Shown here: piece by piece, positions 26,744 to 33,204 of the stretch
How positions within the stretch are numbered: the stretch's first letter is position 1
Layout: each line of letters starts with the position of its first letter
Assembly: GCA_017546025.1 (NCBI GenBank)
Contig: JAFYYS010000015.1
Location: forward strand, 47,814 to 111,813
Reading direction: 5' to 3'
Origin: Lachnospiraceae bacterium
GTDB lineage: Bacteria > Bacillota > Clostridia > Lachnospirales > Lachnospiraceae
Length of the DNA stretch: 64,000 nt
Program-made: the position numbers and the translations under genes
Notes under the pieces: model-generated
The model's database searches: none
The model's input: only the letters and a program-made list of their open reading frames with translations
Told to the model about the DNA's origin: nothing

Positions 26744-28726
26744 ATGAAACAGGGCAGTTTATCCATCAATTCCGAGAACATATTCCCGATTATCAAAAAG
26801 TGGCTGTATTCCGACCATGACATCTTCGTAAGAGAGCTTGTTTCGAACGGCTGCGACGCCGTGACGAAGCTTAAGAAGCTTTCTCTGATCGGCGAGGCGG
26901 AGCTTCCCGAGGACAACGAATGGCGTATCACCGTTCGCACGAACCCCGAGGAGAAGACGCTCACATTTATCGATAACGGTATCGGCATGACCGCCGAAGA
27001 GGTTGAGGAGTACATCAACCAGATAGCATTTTCCGGAGCTGCGGATTTCCTTGAAAAATACAAAGACAAGGCCAACGAAGACCAGATCATCGGTCATTTC
27101 GGTCTCGGCTTTTACAGTGCCTTCATGGTAGCGCATAAGGTAACCATCGACTCGCTTTCCTATCAGCCGGGTGCCAAGGCCGTTCACTGGGAGTCGGAGG
27201 AAGGCATGGAATTTACCATGGACGATTCCGATTACGCGGAACGCGGTACGATGATCACGCTTTATCTGAACGAGGACAGCTACGAATTCTCGAACGAGTA
27301 CCGCATCAAGGGCGTGCTCGAGAAGTACTGCTCGTTCATGCCGGTTCCGATCTTCTTTGAAGATGAGATCAAGCTTCAGAAGGAAGCCGAGGAGGCTGAG
27401 AAGAAGGCAGCTGAGAAGAAGGACGACGGGAAGGCGGAGGAGCCGAAGAAGGCAGAGCCCGTCAACGAGACGTATCCGCTGTTCCTGCATACGCCGAGCG
27501 AGTGCAAGGAAGAAGAGTATAAGGAATTCTACCGCAAAGTATTCCATGACTATAAGGAGCCTTTGTTCTGGATTCATCTGAATATGGATTATCCGTTTAA
27601 CCTGAAGGGCATTTTGTATTTTCCGAAGATTAATACGGAGTACGACAGCATCGAAGGAACGATTAAGCTGTATAACAACCAGGTGTTCATCGCCGACAAC
27701 ATTAAGGAAGTCATTCCGGAATTCCTGATGCTTCTTAAGGGCGTCATCGACTGTCCGGATATCCCGCTGAACGTATCGAGAAGTGCGCTGCAGAACGACG
27801 GCTTTGTCAGGAAGATCAGCGATTACATCTCGAAGAAGGTTGCCGACAAGCTGTCCGGCATGTACAAGACCGAGCGAGAGACTTACGAGAAGTGCTGGGA
27901 CGACATCTGCCCGTTCATCAAGTTCGGCTGCTTAAAGGACACGAAGTTCCGCGATAAGATGAAGGATTTCATCATTTTCAAGAACCTCGAAGGCAAGTAC
28001 ATCACCCTTCCCGAGTATCTCGAGCATGCGACGGCACCGAAGGCTGAGCCGGAGGCCGAGGGCGAAGAGAAGGAGCCTTCCGATACGCCGATCACCGACG
28101 CCGAGGAGGCGAAGGAAAAGGCGAAGAAGGTTGTCTATTACGTGACCGACGAACAGCAGCAGAGCCAGTACATCAACATGTTTAAGGAGTCCGGCATGGA
28201 TGCGCTGATCATGACGCACAACATCGACCAGCCGTTCATCACGCAGCTTGAGCAGGACAACGATACGTGCCGCTTCATGCGGATCGATGCCGACGTGACG
28301 GAAGCCTTTAAGGAGGAGACCGACGCGGACGAGCTGAAGGGCGAGACCGATGCTCTGACCGCCCTGTTCAGAAGAGTCATGGGCAACGATAAGCTCGATG
28401 TCAAAGTCGACAAGCTGAAGAACGCCGGCATTGCTTCGGTCATCACGCTTTCCGAAGAGAACCGCCGGATGCAGGATATGATGAAGATGTACGGCATGGG
28501 CGGCGGCATGGATGCCTTCAAGCCCGAGGTTACGCTTGTTCTGAACGCGAACAACAACCTTGTGAAATTCGTCTTCGAGAACCCGAACGATGCAAACACC
28601 GACATCATCTGCGAGCAGCTTTACGACCTTGCGATGATTGCCCACGCACCCCTCGCTCCCGAGGCCATGACAAAGTTCATGGAGCGAAGCAACAAGATTA
28701 TGGGGTTGCTGATTGTGAACAAATAA
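26744..28726 (+). CDS. htpG: Hsp90-family chaperone HtpG
   Basis: A 660-residue ATP-driven chaperone dimer. The N-terminal GHKL ATPase shows FVRELVSNGCDAVTKLKKL, DNGIGMTAEEV and GHFGLGFYSAFMVA. The middle domain has NVSRSALQND and the C-terminal dimerisation domain closes the protein. Two charged insertions stand out: a Lys/Glu/Ala-rich stretch at about 206-245, where eukaryotic Hsp90 has its charged linker, and an acidic one at about 426-462. Most bacterial HtpG proteins are near 610-630 residues and lack such a linker. CIRCE and its own promoter lie upstream and a terminator follows. Confidence 0.94.
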   Translation: MKQGSLSINSENIFPIIKKWLYSDHDIFVRELVSNGCDAVTKLKKLSLIGEAELPEDNEWRITVRTNPEEKTLTFIDNGIGMTAEEVEEYINQIAFSGAADFLEKYKDKANEDQIIGHFGLGFYSAFMVAHKVTIDSLSYQPGAKAVHWESEEGMEFTMDDSDYAERGTMITLYLNEDSYEFSNEYRIKGVLEKYCSFMPVPIFFEDEIKLQKEAEEAEKKAAEKKDDGKAEEPKKAEPVNETYPLFLHTPSECKEEEYKEFYRKVFHDYKEPLFWIHLNMDYPFNLKGILYFPKINTEYDSIEGTIKLYNNQVFIADNIKEVIPEFLMLLKGVIDCPDIPLNVSRSALQNDGFVRKISDYISKKVADKLSGMYKTERETYEKCWDDICPFIKFGCLKDTKFRDKMKDFIIFKNLEGKYITLPEYLEHATAPKAEPEAEGEEKEPSDTPITDAEEAKEKAKKVVYYVTDEQQQSQYINMFKESGMDALIMTHNIDQPFITQLEQDNDTCRFMRIDADVTEAFKEETDADELKGETDALTALFRRVMGNDKLDVKVDKLKNAGIASVITLSEENRRMQDMMKMYGMGGGMDAFKPEVTLVLNANNNLVKFVFENPNDANTDIICEQLYDLAMIAHAPLAPEAMTKFMERSNKIMGLLIVNK

Positions 28727-28742
28727 CGAAAAGAGTGAAAAT

Positions 28743-28779
28743 GCCGTATCCCGATTTCGTCGAGGTACGGCGTTTTTTT
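28743..28779 (+). terminator. Intrinsic terminator after htpG
   Basis: GCCGTA (28743-28748) pairs with TACGGC (28766-28771) across a partly paired loop, followed by seven T (28773-28779). Confidence 0.75.
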
Positions 28780-28792
28780 ATGGCATTTTTCA

Positions 28793-28821
28793 TTGACATA
28801 CGTAATAATACGTATTATAAT
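28793..28821 (+). promoter_or_regulatory. hic promoter with palindromic operator in the spacer
   Basis: TTGACA (28793-28798), a 17-base spacer and TATAAT (28816-28821) form a consensus promoter. The spacer is a palindrome: ATACGTA (28798-28804), ATAA, TACGTAT (28809-28815). HicB antitoxins carry DNA-binding domains and repress their own promoters, so this is the likely HicB operator (inference). Confidence 0.75.
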
Positions 28822-28853
28822 GGAGAAGGAATTAATTGCAGGAGATTCAGATT

Positions 28854-28943
28854 ATGCCGCTTGCACCGCAGGAAATGATCCGTCTGTTGAGAAGAAACGG
28901 GTTTGAAATAAGCAGATTATCAGGAGGAACATACCATGAATAA
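28854..28943 (+). pseudogene. Truncated hicA toxin remnant (29 codons)
   Basis: A short frame with an AGGAG site, placed exactly where hicA belongs. Its first 18 residues, MPLAPQEMIRLLRRNGFE, match the HicA N-terminus, and ISRLSGGTYHE resembles the segment before and around the catalytic G-S-H-H, but the frame then stops inside hicB. HicA is normally 60-80 residues and needs the following beta strands. The SGGT codons are the AGGAGG site of hicB itself, so a deletion seems to have joined the hicA start to the hicB leader. Toxin activity is very unlikely. An alternative is a leader peptide coupling translation to hicB. Confidence 0.65.
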
Positions 28944-29337
28944 CAGACTTTTTTATCCGGCAATCTTTCACAGAGCAGAAGAGGGCGGATTTTGGGTGAC
29001 TTTTCCGGATATTCCGGAGTGTATGACGCAGGGAGAAGATATGAAAGAAGCGTATGCGATGGCGGCAGATGCGCTCGGATTGGCCATTACAAGCCGTAAA
29101 AAGAATAAAGAGGCTATTCCTGCCGCTTCATATCCGTGTGATTTTATTGTTCAGGACGGAGAGATGTGTGTTGTGATAGAATTTGATATGCTGGCATATC
29201 AAAAACGGACCAATGCAAAGGCTGTGAAGAAGACGCTTAGTATTCCGCAGTGGCTGAATGAAGAAGCTACGGAAATGGGGGTGAATTTCTCACAGGTACT
29301 GCAGGAAGCATTGCTCCGAAAGATTGAAACAAAATAA
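28936..29337 (+). CDS. hicB: HicB-family antitoxin
   Basis: 133 residues. The N-terminal HicB fold reads FYPAIFHRAEEGGFWVTFPDIPECMTQGEDMKEAYAMAADAL, a partly decayed RNase H-like domain that binds HicA. The C-terminal part, KKTLSIPQWLNEEATEMGVNFSQVLQEALLRKI, is a ribbon-helix-helix DNA-binding domain. AGGAGG lies eight bases before the start. The partner toxin is only a 29-codon remnant, so this is an orphan that may now be only a transcriptional repressor of its own palindromic promoter. No terminator is obvious before the tRNA cluster. Confidence 0.88.
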   Translation: MNNRLFYPAIFHRAEEGGFWVTFPDIPECMTQGEDMKEAYAMAADALGLAITSRKKNKEAIPAASYPCDFIVQDGEMCVVIEFDMLAYQKRTNAKAVKKTLSIPQWLNEEATEMGVNFSQVLQEALLRKIETK

Positions 29338-29409
29338 AGGCTTCACAGCAGGTATATTTTTCTCCGAAAAGCGTTTTTTTTCTGCTTTTTGAAAACCGAA
29401 TTTTTGGTG

Positions 29410-29438
29410 TTGACATTTCGGCTTTCTTGTTGCATAAT
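29410..29438 (+). promoter_or_regulatory. Sigma-A promoter for the tRNA cluster
   Basis: TTGACA (29410-29415), a 17-base spacer and CATAAT (29433-29438), about 22 bases before tRNA-Pro(CGG). Confidence 0.75.
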
Positions 29439-29460
29439 AGACAAGCACGCAAAGTGCATT

Positions 29461-29534
29461 CGAGGCGTGGCTCAGTTTGGTAGAGCGCTGCGTTCGGGAC
29501 GCAGAGGTCGTGGGTTCGAATCCCGTCGCCTCGA
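29461..29534 (+). tRNA. tRNA-Pro (anticodon CGG)
   Basis: A 74-base cloverleaf. Acceptor CGAGGCG/CGCCTCG with discriminator A; D arm GCTC/GAGC; anticodon stem CTGCG/CGCAG with loop TTCGGGA (anticodon CGG, reads CCG); T loop TTCGAAT. No encoded CCA. It shares its acceptor and D arm with the Pro(AGG) gene 450 bases away. Confidence 0.95.
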
Positions 29535-29540
29535 GGATAT

Positions 29541-29733
29541 GTCATCCATTCGCTTCGCGAATACATGACAACGGGTAGCACGACGCATTTAATATCGGCT
29601 TCGCCGATGTGTCGCGCGCAGGTCATCCATCCGCTTCGCGGATACATGACAACGGGTAGCACATCGCATTAAAAATCGGCTTCGCCGATGCGATGCGCGT
29701 AGGTCATCCATTCGCTTCGCGAATACATGACAA
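29541..29733 (+). repeat. 81-bp tandem hairpin repeat between tRNA genes (2.4 units)
   Basis: Units start at 29541, 29622 and 29703, exactly 81 bases apart; the third is partial. Each begins GTCATCCAT, then a hairpin of type ATTCGC-TTC-GCGAAT, then ACATGACAACGGGTAGCAC, then a second hairpin ATCGGC-TTC-GCCGAT framed by CGCAT/ATGCG arms. Bases differing between units often change in pairs (ATTCGC/GCGAAT against ATCCGC/GCGGAT), which preserves the stems. A fourth, diverged copy lies in the next spacer. Confidence 0.85.
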
Positions 29734-29735
29734 GT

Positions 29736-29808
29736 GCTGGAATAGCTCAGCCGGTAGAGCACTTCACTCGTAATGAAGGGGTCGTCAGTTCAAATCTGAT
29801 TTCCAGCT
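29736..29808 (+). tRNA. tRNA-Thr (anticodon CGT)
   Basis: A 73-base cloverleaf. Acceptor GCTGGAA/TTCCAGC with discriminator T; anticodon stem CTTCA/TGAAG with loop CTCGTAA (anticodon CGT, reads ACG); T loop TTCAAAT. No encoded CCA. Confidence 0.94.
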
Positions 29809-29913
29809 TTTCCATTCGCTTTTGAATGAGCGGGAAATGCATCGCATTAGAATCGGCTTCGCCGAGGCGATGCATGTTTATCCTCCATTCGCTTCGCGAA
29901 TGAATGATAACTT
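29809..29913 (+). repeat. Diverged copy of the inter-tRNA hairpin repeat
   Basis: Contains TGCATCGC (29838-29845) paired with GCGATGCA (29867-29874) around an inner ATCGGC-TTC-GCCGA hairpin, and ATTCGC-TTC-GCGAAT at 29887-29901, the same two modules as the 81-bp repeat but rearranged. Confidence 0.7.
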
Positions 29914-29987
29914 CGAGGCGTGGCTCAGTTTGGTAGAGCACCACGTTAGGGACGTGGGGGTCGCGTGTTCAAGTCACGTCGCCTCGA
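29914..29987 (+). tRNA. tRNA-Pro (anticodon AGG)
   Basis: A 74-base cloverleaf. Acceptor CGAGGCG/CGCCTCG with discriminator A, D arm identical to the Pro(CGG) gene; anticodon stem CCACG/CGTGG with loop TTAGGGA (anticodon AGG, reads CCU and, if A34 becomes inosine, CCC); T loop TTCAAGT. An A34 proline tRNA is less usual in bacteria than UGG or GGG. No encoded CCA. Confidence 0.92.
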
Positions 29988-29990
29988 CTG

Positions 29991-30023
29991 AATCCTGTCG
30001 GATTAATCCGGCAGGATTTTTTT
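29991..30023 (+). terminator. Intrinsic terminator of the tRNA cluster
   Basis: AATCCTGTCGG (29991-30001) pairs with CCGGCAGGATT (30008-30018; one G-U pair), running into a T tract to 30023. Confidence 0.9.
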
Positions 30024-30080
30024 CGTCATTTTCGCCAAAAGAGGCACCTTTTTTTCTACGCCCGCAAGCGCCGTTTTCGG

Positions 30081-30109
30081 TTGCTTTCCGCTATGGAAAA
30101 TGATACGAT
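30081..30109 (+). promoter_or_regulatory. Promoter for the structured leader or small RNA before DUF5688
   Basis: TTGCTT (30081-30086), a 17-base spacer and TACGAT (30104-30109). Confidence 0.5.
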
Positions 30110-30115
30110 GAACCT

Positions 30116-30213
30116 GTCGGAAGACATTTCTTATTTCTCGGCCGAAAGGCCTCCCCGTCCGCACCGCCCGGACGATCTCCGGTCAGCCTGCGCAAAGGCA
30201 GACCGTCCTTTTT
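30116..30213 (+). ncRNA. Candidate structured RNA (small RNA or attenuator leader)
   Basis: About 100 bases between a promoter and the DUF5688 gene. It folds into three hairpins in series: GGCC-GAAA-GGCC (30140-30151, a GNRA loop); CGTCCG/CGGACG (30156-30174); and CGGTC-A-GCCT / AGGC-A-GACCG (30180-30205) followed by GTCC and five T, which is terminator-like. I recognise no known riboswitch or RNA family. It could be an independent small RNA or a leader that attenuates DUF5688. The ends are estimated from the promoter and terminator, not mapped. Confidence 0.45.
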
Positions 30214-30249
30214 ATCCAATCTTTTCATTGATTCATCGGAGGTATTGTT

Positions 30250-31242
30250 ATGGGATTACTATGCCCTAATACGGGGGAGAACTATGCCTGTCTCGACTTT
30301 TCACGCTTCTGCGAAGAGGTCGGACGGCTTGTGGCGGAACAGCTCGGAAGCGATTATGAAACCGGCATCCGAAACGTTAAAAAGAACAATCAGAAGGAGT
30401 TTTGCAGCCTGACCATCAGGGACGGCAACAGTGAGGTTGTCCCGGCCATCTACATGGAGAGCTTTTACGATTCTTACGAGAAAGGCATGAGCGTGCCGGA
30501 AATTGCAAAATCGGTCGTCCGGATTTACGAGGAACACAAAAACCCGTGGCCGGAAGGCGTCGATTTCACCTTTGAAGGAACGAAGAACAAAATCGTCTTT
30601 CGTATGGTCAACGCGGAGAAGAACCGGGAGATGCTCAAAAGGACGCCGCACTTCATTCTGTCCGATCTGGCGGTATACTTTTGCTGCATTGTATCGGGAG
30701 ATAACGGGTGTCTGTCCTCATTTGTCATAAGCGATGACATTGCAGAGTCGTGGGAGGTGAAAAGAAGGGACCTGATGCGGCTTGCCTTGGAGAACACGCC
30801 TAAGCTTCTGCCGCCGCAGCTTGACCCGATTGAGAAGGTGCTGGTCGGGCTGATCCTGAACGGGATGGACCGCGAGGACCTGACGGAAAGCGAGCGGGAG
30901 ATGCGGACACAGGCCGCGATGAAGCTCGAAAAGGGCAATCTGCCGATGTACGTACTGAGCAACGACAGGGGGCAGTACGGCGCCGGAACACTTCTCAACA
31001 TCCCGTTCATGGACGGCTTTTTAAACCGGGTGGAAGAGGATTTCTACATCCTGCCGAGCAGCATTCACGAGCTGATTCTTGTGCCGGTTTCCGCTGCCGT
31101 CTCGGAGGATAGGCTTCTGCAGATGGTGCATGAGGTCAACGAGCGGGAGGTGCCGGAGGAGGATTTCCTGTCGGATTCGGTCTACCGCTACGGCGAGCTT
31201 CGCGACCGGATCGCGGCAATCCTTAACGAGGGGGAAGAATAG
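30250..31242 (+). CDS. DUF5688 family protein
   Basis: 330 residues, soluble, with no signal peptide. I recognise the DUF5688 pattern common in Lachnospiraceae: an N-terminal helical part (FSRFCEEVGRLVAEQLG), a middle PHFILSDLAVYFCCIVS, and the strong closing motif MYVLSNDRGQYGAGTLLNIPFMDGFLN followed by DFYILPSSIHELILVPVSA. No catalytic motif is evident. These proteins occur in multiple copies per genome and their function is unknown. CGGAGG precedes the start; a possible attenuator RNA lies just upstream. The nearest downstream gene is on the opposite strand. Confidence 0.8.
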   Translation: MGLLCPNTGENYACLDFSRFCEEVGRLVAEQLGSDYETGIRNVKKNNQKEFCSLTIRDGNSEVVPAIYMESFYDSYEKGMSVPEIAKSVVRIYEEHKNPWPEGVDFTFEGTKNKIVFRMVNAEKNREMLKRTPHFILSDLAVYFCCIVSGDNGCLSSFVISDDIAESWEVKRRDLMRLALENTPKLLPPQLDPIEKVLVGLILNGMDREDLTESEREMRTQAAMKLEKGNLPMYVLSNDRGQYGAGTLLNIPFMDGFLNRVEEDFYILPSSIHELILVPVSAAVSEDRLLQMVHEVNEREVPEEDFLSDSVYRYGELRDRIAAILNEGEE

Positions 31243-31255
31243 CGAAGAGAAGCGC

Positions 31256-31294
31256 AAAAAAAGAATCCATAGGGGATAACCTCTATGGATTCTT
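31256..31294 (-). terminator. Terminator for tRNA-Arg (minus strand)
   Basis: An inverted repeat with AAGAATCCATAG (31261-31272) and CTATGGATTCTT (31283-31294). On the minus strand it runs into seven T. It could also form in the DUF5688 transcript, but there it has no U-tract. Confidence 0.8.
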
Positions 31295-31299
31295 TGCTA

Positions 31300-31373
31300 T
31301 GCACCTGAAGGGATTCGAACCCCCGACCATCAGCTTCGGAAGCTGCTACTCTATCCAGCTGAGCTACAGGTGC
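31300..31373 (-). tRNA. tRNA-Arg (anticodon CCG)
   Basis: A 74-base cloverleaf on the minus strand. Acceptor GCACCTG/CAGGTGC with discriminator A; D arm GCTC/GAGT; anticodon loop TTCCGAA (anticodon CCG, reads CGG); T loop TTCGAAT. No encoded CCA. Confidence 0.94.
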
Positions 31374-31386
31374 AGAAGCGAATCTT

Positions 31387-31415
31387 ATTATACAATGCGA
31401 CTTTGGGAAATGCAA
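31387..31415 (-). promoter_or_regulatory. Sigma-A promoter for tRNA-Arg
   Basis: On the minus strand TTGCAT (31410-31415), a 17-base spacer and TATAAT (31387-31392), 14 bases before the tRNA. Confidence 0.75.
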
Positions 31416-31468
31416 GAGCAAAATGTCATTTCCCGGGGGGCCGTTTGCTCTCCCGAATGCAATAATGC

Positions 31469-31497
31469 TTGCCGTTCGGGCGGGAAAATGGTATACT
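31469..31497 (+). promoter_or_regulatory. Promoter for the cyclophilin lipoprotein gene
   Basis: TTGCCG (31469-31474), a 17-base spacer and TATACT (31492-31497), followed by a 35-base leader with GGAAAGGAAG. Confidence 0.65.
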
Positions 31498-31531
31498 GTC
31501 TTTGATTGTTCTTTCGGAAAGGAAGTCAGGG

Positions 31532-32350
31532 ATGAGCAGGATTTACAAAAGAAGGATAAGACGCCTGATTGCCGTCACGGTTTTGGCCGTGATGAGTATT
31601 TGCGTGCTTTCCTCCTGCGGCAAAAAGAAGAAGACAACGCCGACCCCGACGCCCGCTGAAACGGCAACGCCGACACCCGGTAAGCAGGAGGCTTCCCAGT
31701 CGGTTGACGCGCAGAAGATTTACCAGTTCGCGGCACCGCAGTCCGGGGACATCGTAGCAACCATTACCGTGAAGAAATACGGCACCATCAAAGTGAAGCT
31801 GTTCCCGAACGAAGCACCGAAGGCTGTTGAGAACTTCGTGGAGCTTGCCGAGCAGGGCTGCTATAACGGCGTGAAATTTGCCAGAATCGTAGAGGATTAC
31901 ATGGTGCAGTCGTCGACGGCACAGGGATATTCCGGAAGCATTTACGGCGGCGGCTTCGCCATTGAAACATCGGAAAATCTGATGCCGGTCCGCGGAGCGC
32001 TTTGCATGGCCGACGCGGGAGAGGACGGAACGAATACAAGCTCGTTCTTCTTCGTGGCAACGAAGGCATCCACACTGCAGAGCCTTGAGGAACCGCTTGA
32101 TGCAAGGTATCAGATCACATTTTCCGATTACCTGTCCGAGGCTTACCATACCGACCTGACGGAGAAGCAGCTGCAGTTCTTCTACACATACGGCGGCGCG
32201 CCCTGGCTGTACGGGCACCAGACCGTGTTCGGACAGATCATCGAAGGCTTTGATGTGCTCGATACGCTTTGCGAGGCAAAGGTGACGTCGAAATGTGTGC
32301 CGAACCCCGGAATTTTCATTGAAAGCGTGACAATTACGAAGATTGAGTAG
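31532..32350 (+). CDS. Cyclophilin-type peptidyl-prolyl isomerase lipoprotein
   Basis: A 272-residue exported lipoprotein. A basic N-terminus and hydrophobic stretch end in the lipobox LSSC (near residue 30), then a Lys run and a Thr/Pro linker (about 35-55), then the cyclophilin barrel. Family segments are YGTIKVKLFPNEAPKAVENFVELAEQG, GVKFARIVEDYMVQ, GALCMADAGEDGTNTSSFFFV (normally SQFFI) and HTVFG-like QTVFGQIIEGFDVLD. An extra segment of about 45 residues (DYLSEAYHTDLTEKQLQFFYTYGG) interrupts the fold before it. It likely speeds proline isomerisation in proteins folding outside the membrane. ATG 31532 is chosen for its ribosome site and signal peptide. Confidence 0.9.
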   Translation: MSRIYKRRIRRLIAVTVLAVMSICVLSSCGKKKKTTPTPTPAETATPTPGKQEASQSVDAQKIYQFAAPQSGDIVATITVKKYGTIKVKLFPNEAPKAVENFVELAEQGCYNGVKFARIVEDYMVQSSTAQGYSGSIYGGGFAIETSENLMPVRGALCMADAGEDGTNTSSFFFVATKASTLQSLEEPLDARYQITFSDYLSEAYHTDLTEKQLQFFYTYGGAPWLYGHQTVFGQIIEGFDVLDTLCEAKVTSKCVPNPGIFIESVTITKIE

Positions 32351-32463
32351 GCGTTTCGCAGATTCTTTTATGCCTGTTCACATTTTGACCATAGAACTTT
32401 GATACTTTTTTATACATAGAAAGAAAACCCGGGCCGTGCGGCGTTCGGGAAGGAGGACAGACT

Positions 32464-33132
32464 ATGGATGAAGTTCGGATCCTGGTAGTAGATGACGAAG
32501 CCAGAATGCGGAAGCTTGTATGCGATTTCTTACAGAAGCGCGGATATATGACTTTTGAGGCCGAGGACGGTGAGAAAGCCATTGAGATCTTTTTCGATAA
32601 GAAGAACATCAATCTGGTGATTCTGGATGTCATGATGCCCCGGATGGACGGCTGGGCCGTTTGTAAGGAGATCAGACAGTATTCCAAGGTGCCGATCATC
32701 ATGCTGACGGCGAAGAGTGAGGAGCGGGACGAGCTTCTCGGCTTCAAGCTCGGCGTGGACGAATATATCTCAAAGCCGTTCAGCCCGAAGATCCTGATGG
32801 CGAGAGTCGATGCGATATTGCGCCGTACTACAAGCGTAGAATCAAGCCTTGAGGCAGGCGGCATCGTCATTGACAAGACGGCTCACCAGGTAACCATCGA
32901 TGGCAATCCGGTTGAGCTGAGCGTAAAGGAATTTGAGCTTTTAAGCTACTTTGTAACGAACCGCGGCGTTGCGCTTTCCAGAGAGAAGATTCTGAACAAC
33001 GTTTGGAATTATGACTACTTCGGTGACGCCCGGACGATTGATACCCATGTCAAGAAGCTCCGCAGCAAGCTCGGTGAAAAAGGAGACTACATCAAGACAA
33101 TCTGGGGAATGGGTTACAAATTCGAGTATTAG
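32464..33132 (+). CDS. Response regulator, OmpR/PhoB family
   Basis: 222 residues. Receiver domain (1-120): acidic pair in VVDDE, phospho-acceptor Asp in LVILDVMMPRMDG, switch Thr in IIMLTAKSEE, and Lys in YISKPF. Winged-helix DNA-binding domain (130-222): LSVKEFELLSYFVTNRGVALSREKILNNVW and DARTIDTHVKKLRSKLG. It pairs with the kinase 72 bases downstream. A hairpin terminator lies between them, so kinase expression may be lower. TTGACC (32385) with an AT-rich -10 zone near 32408-32416 is the likely promoter region, but spacing is ambiguous. The signal sensed is unknown. Confidence 0.93.
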   Translation: MDEVRILVVDDEARMRKLVCDFLQKRGYMTFEAEDGEKAIEIFFDKKNINLVILDVMMPRMDGWAVCKEIRQYSKVPIIMLTAKSEERDELLGFKLGVDEYISKPFSPKILMARVDAILRRTTSVESSLEAGGIVIDKTAHQVTIDGNPVELSVKEFELLSYFVTNRGVALSREKILNNVWNYDYFGDARTIDTHVKKLRSKLGEKGDYIKTIWGMGYKFEY

Positions 33133-33152
33133 TGAGATGAGGAGAATCTCTT

Positions 33153-33180
33153 AAGGCCCTGCGAAGAACAGGGCCTTTTT
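33153..33180 (+). terminator. Hairpin terminator/attenuator between response regulator and kinase
   Basis: AAGGCCCTG (33153-33161), seven-base loop, CAGGGCCTT (33169-33177), with T continuing to 33180. The kinase has no obvious promoter of its own, so this probably gives partial readthrough. Confidence 0.7.
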
Positions 33181-33204
33181 CCAAAGAAAGGACCAAAAGA
33201 AGAG

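Noticed and set aside
29541..29733. CRISPR array
   Set aside because: The 81-base units are near-identical throughout, with no unique spacers, and lie between tRNA genes. No cas genes in the window.
29267..30269. Several short open frames across the tRNA cluster and its terminator
   Set aside because: They read through tRNA genes, hairpin repeats and the candidate RNA, lack ribosome sites and match no family.
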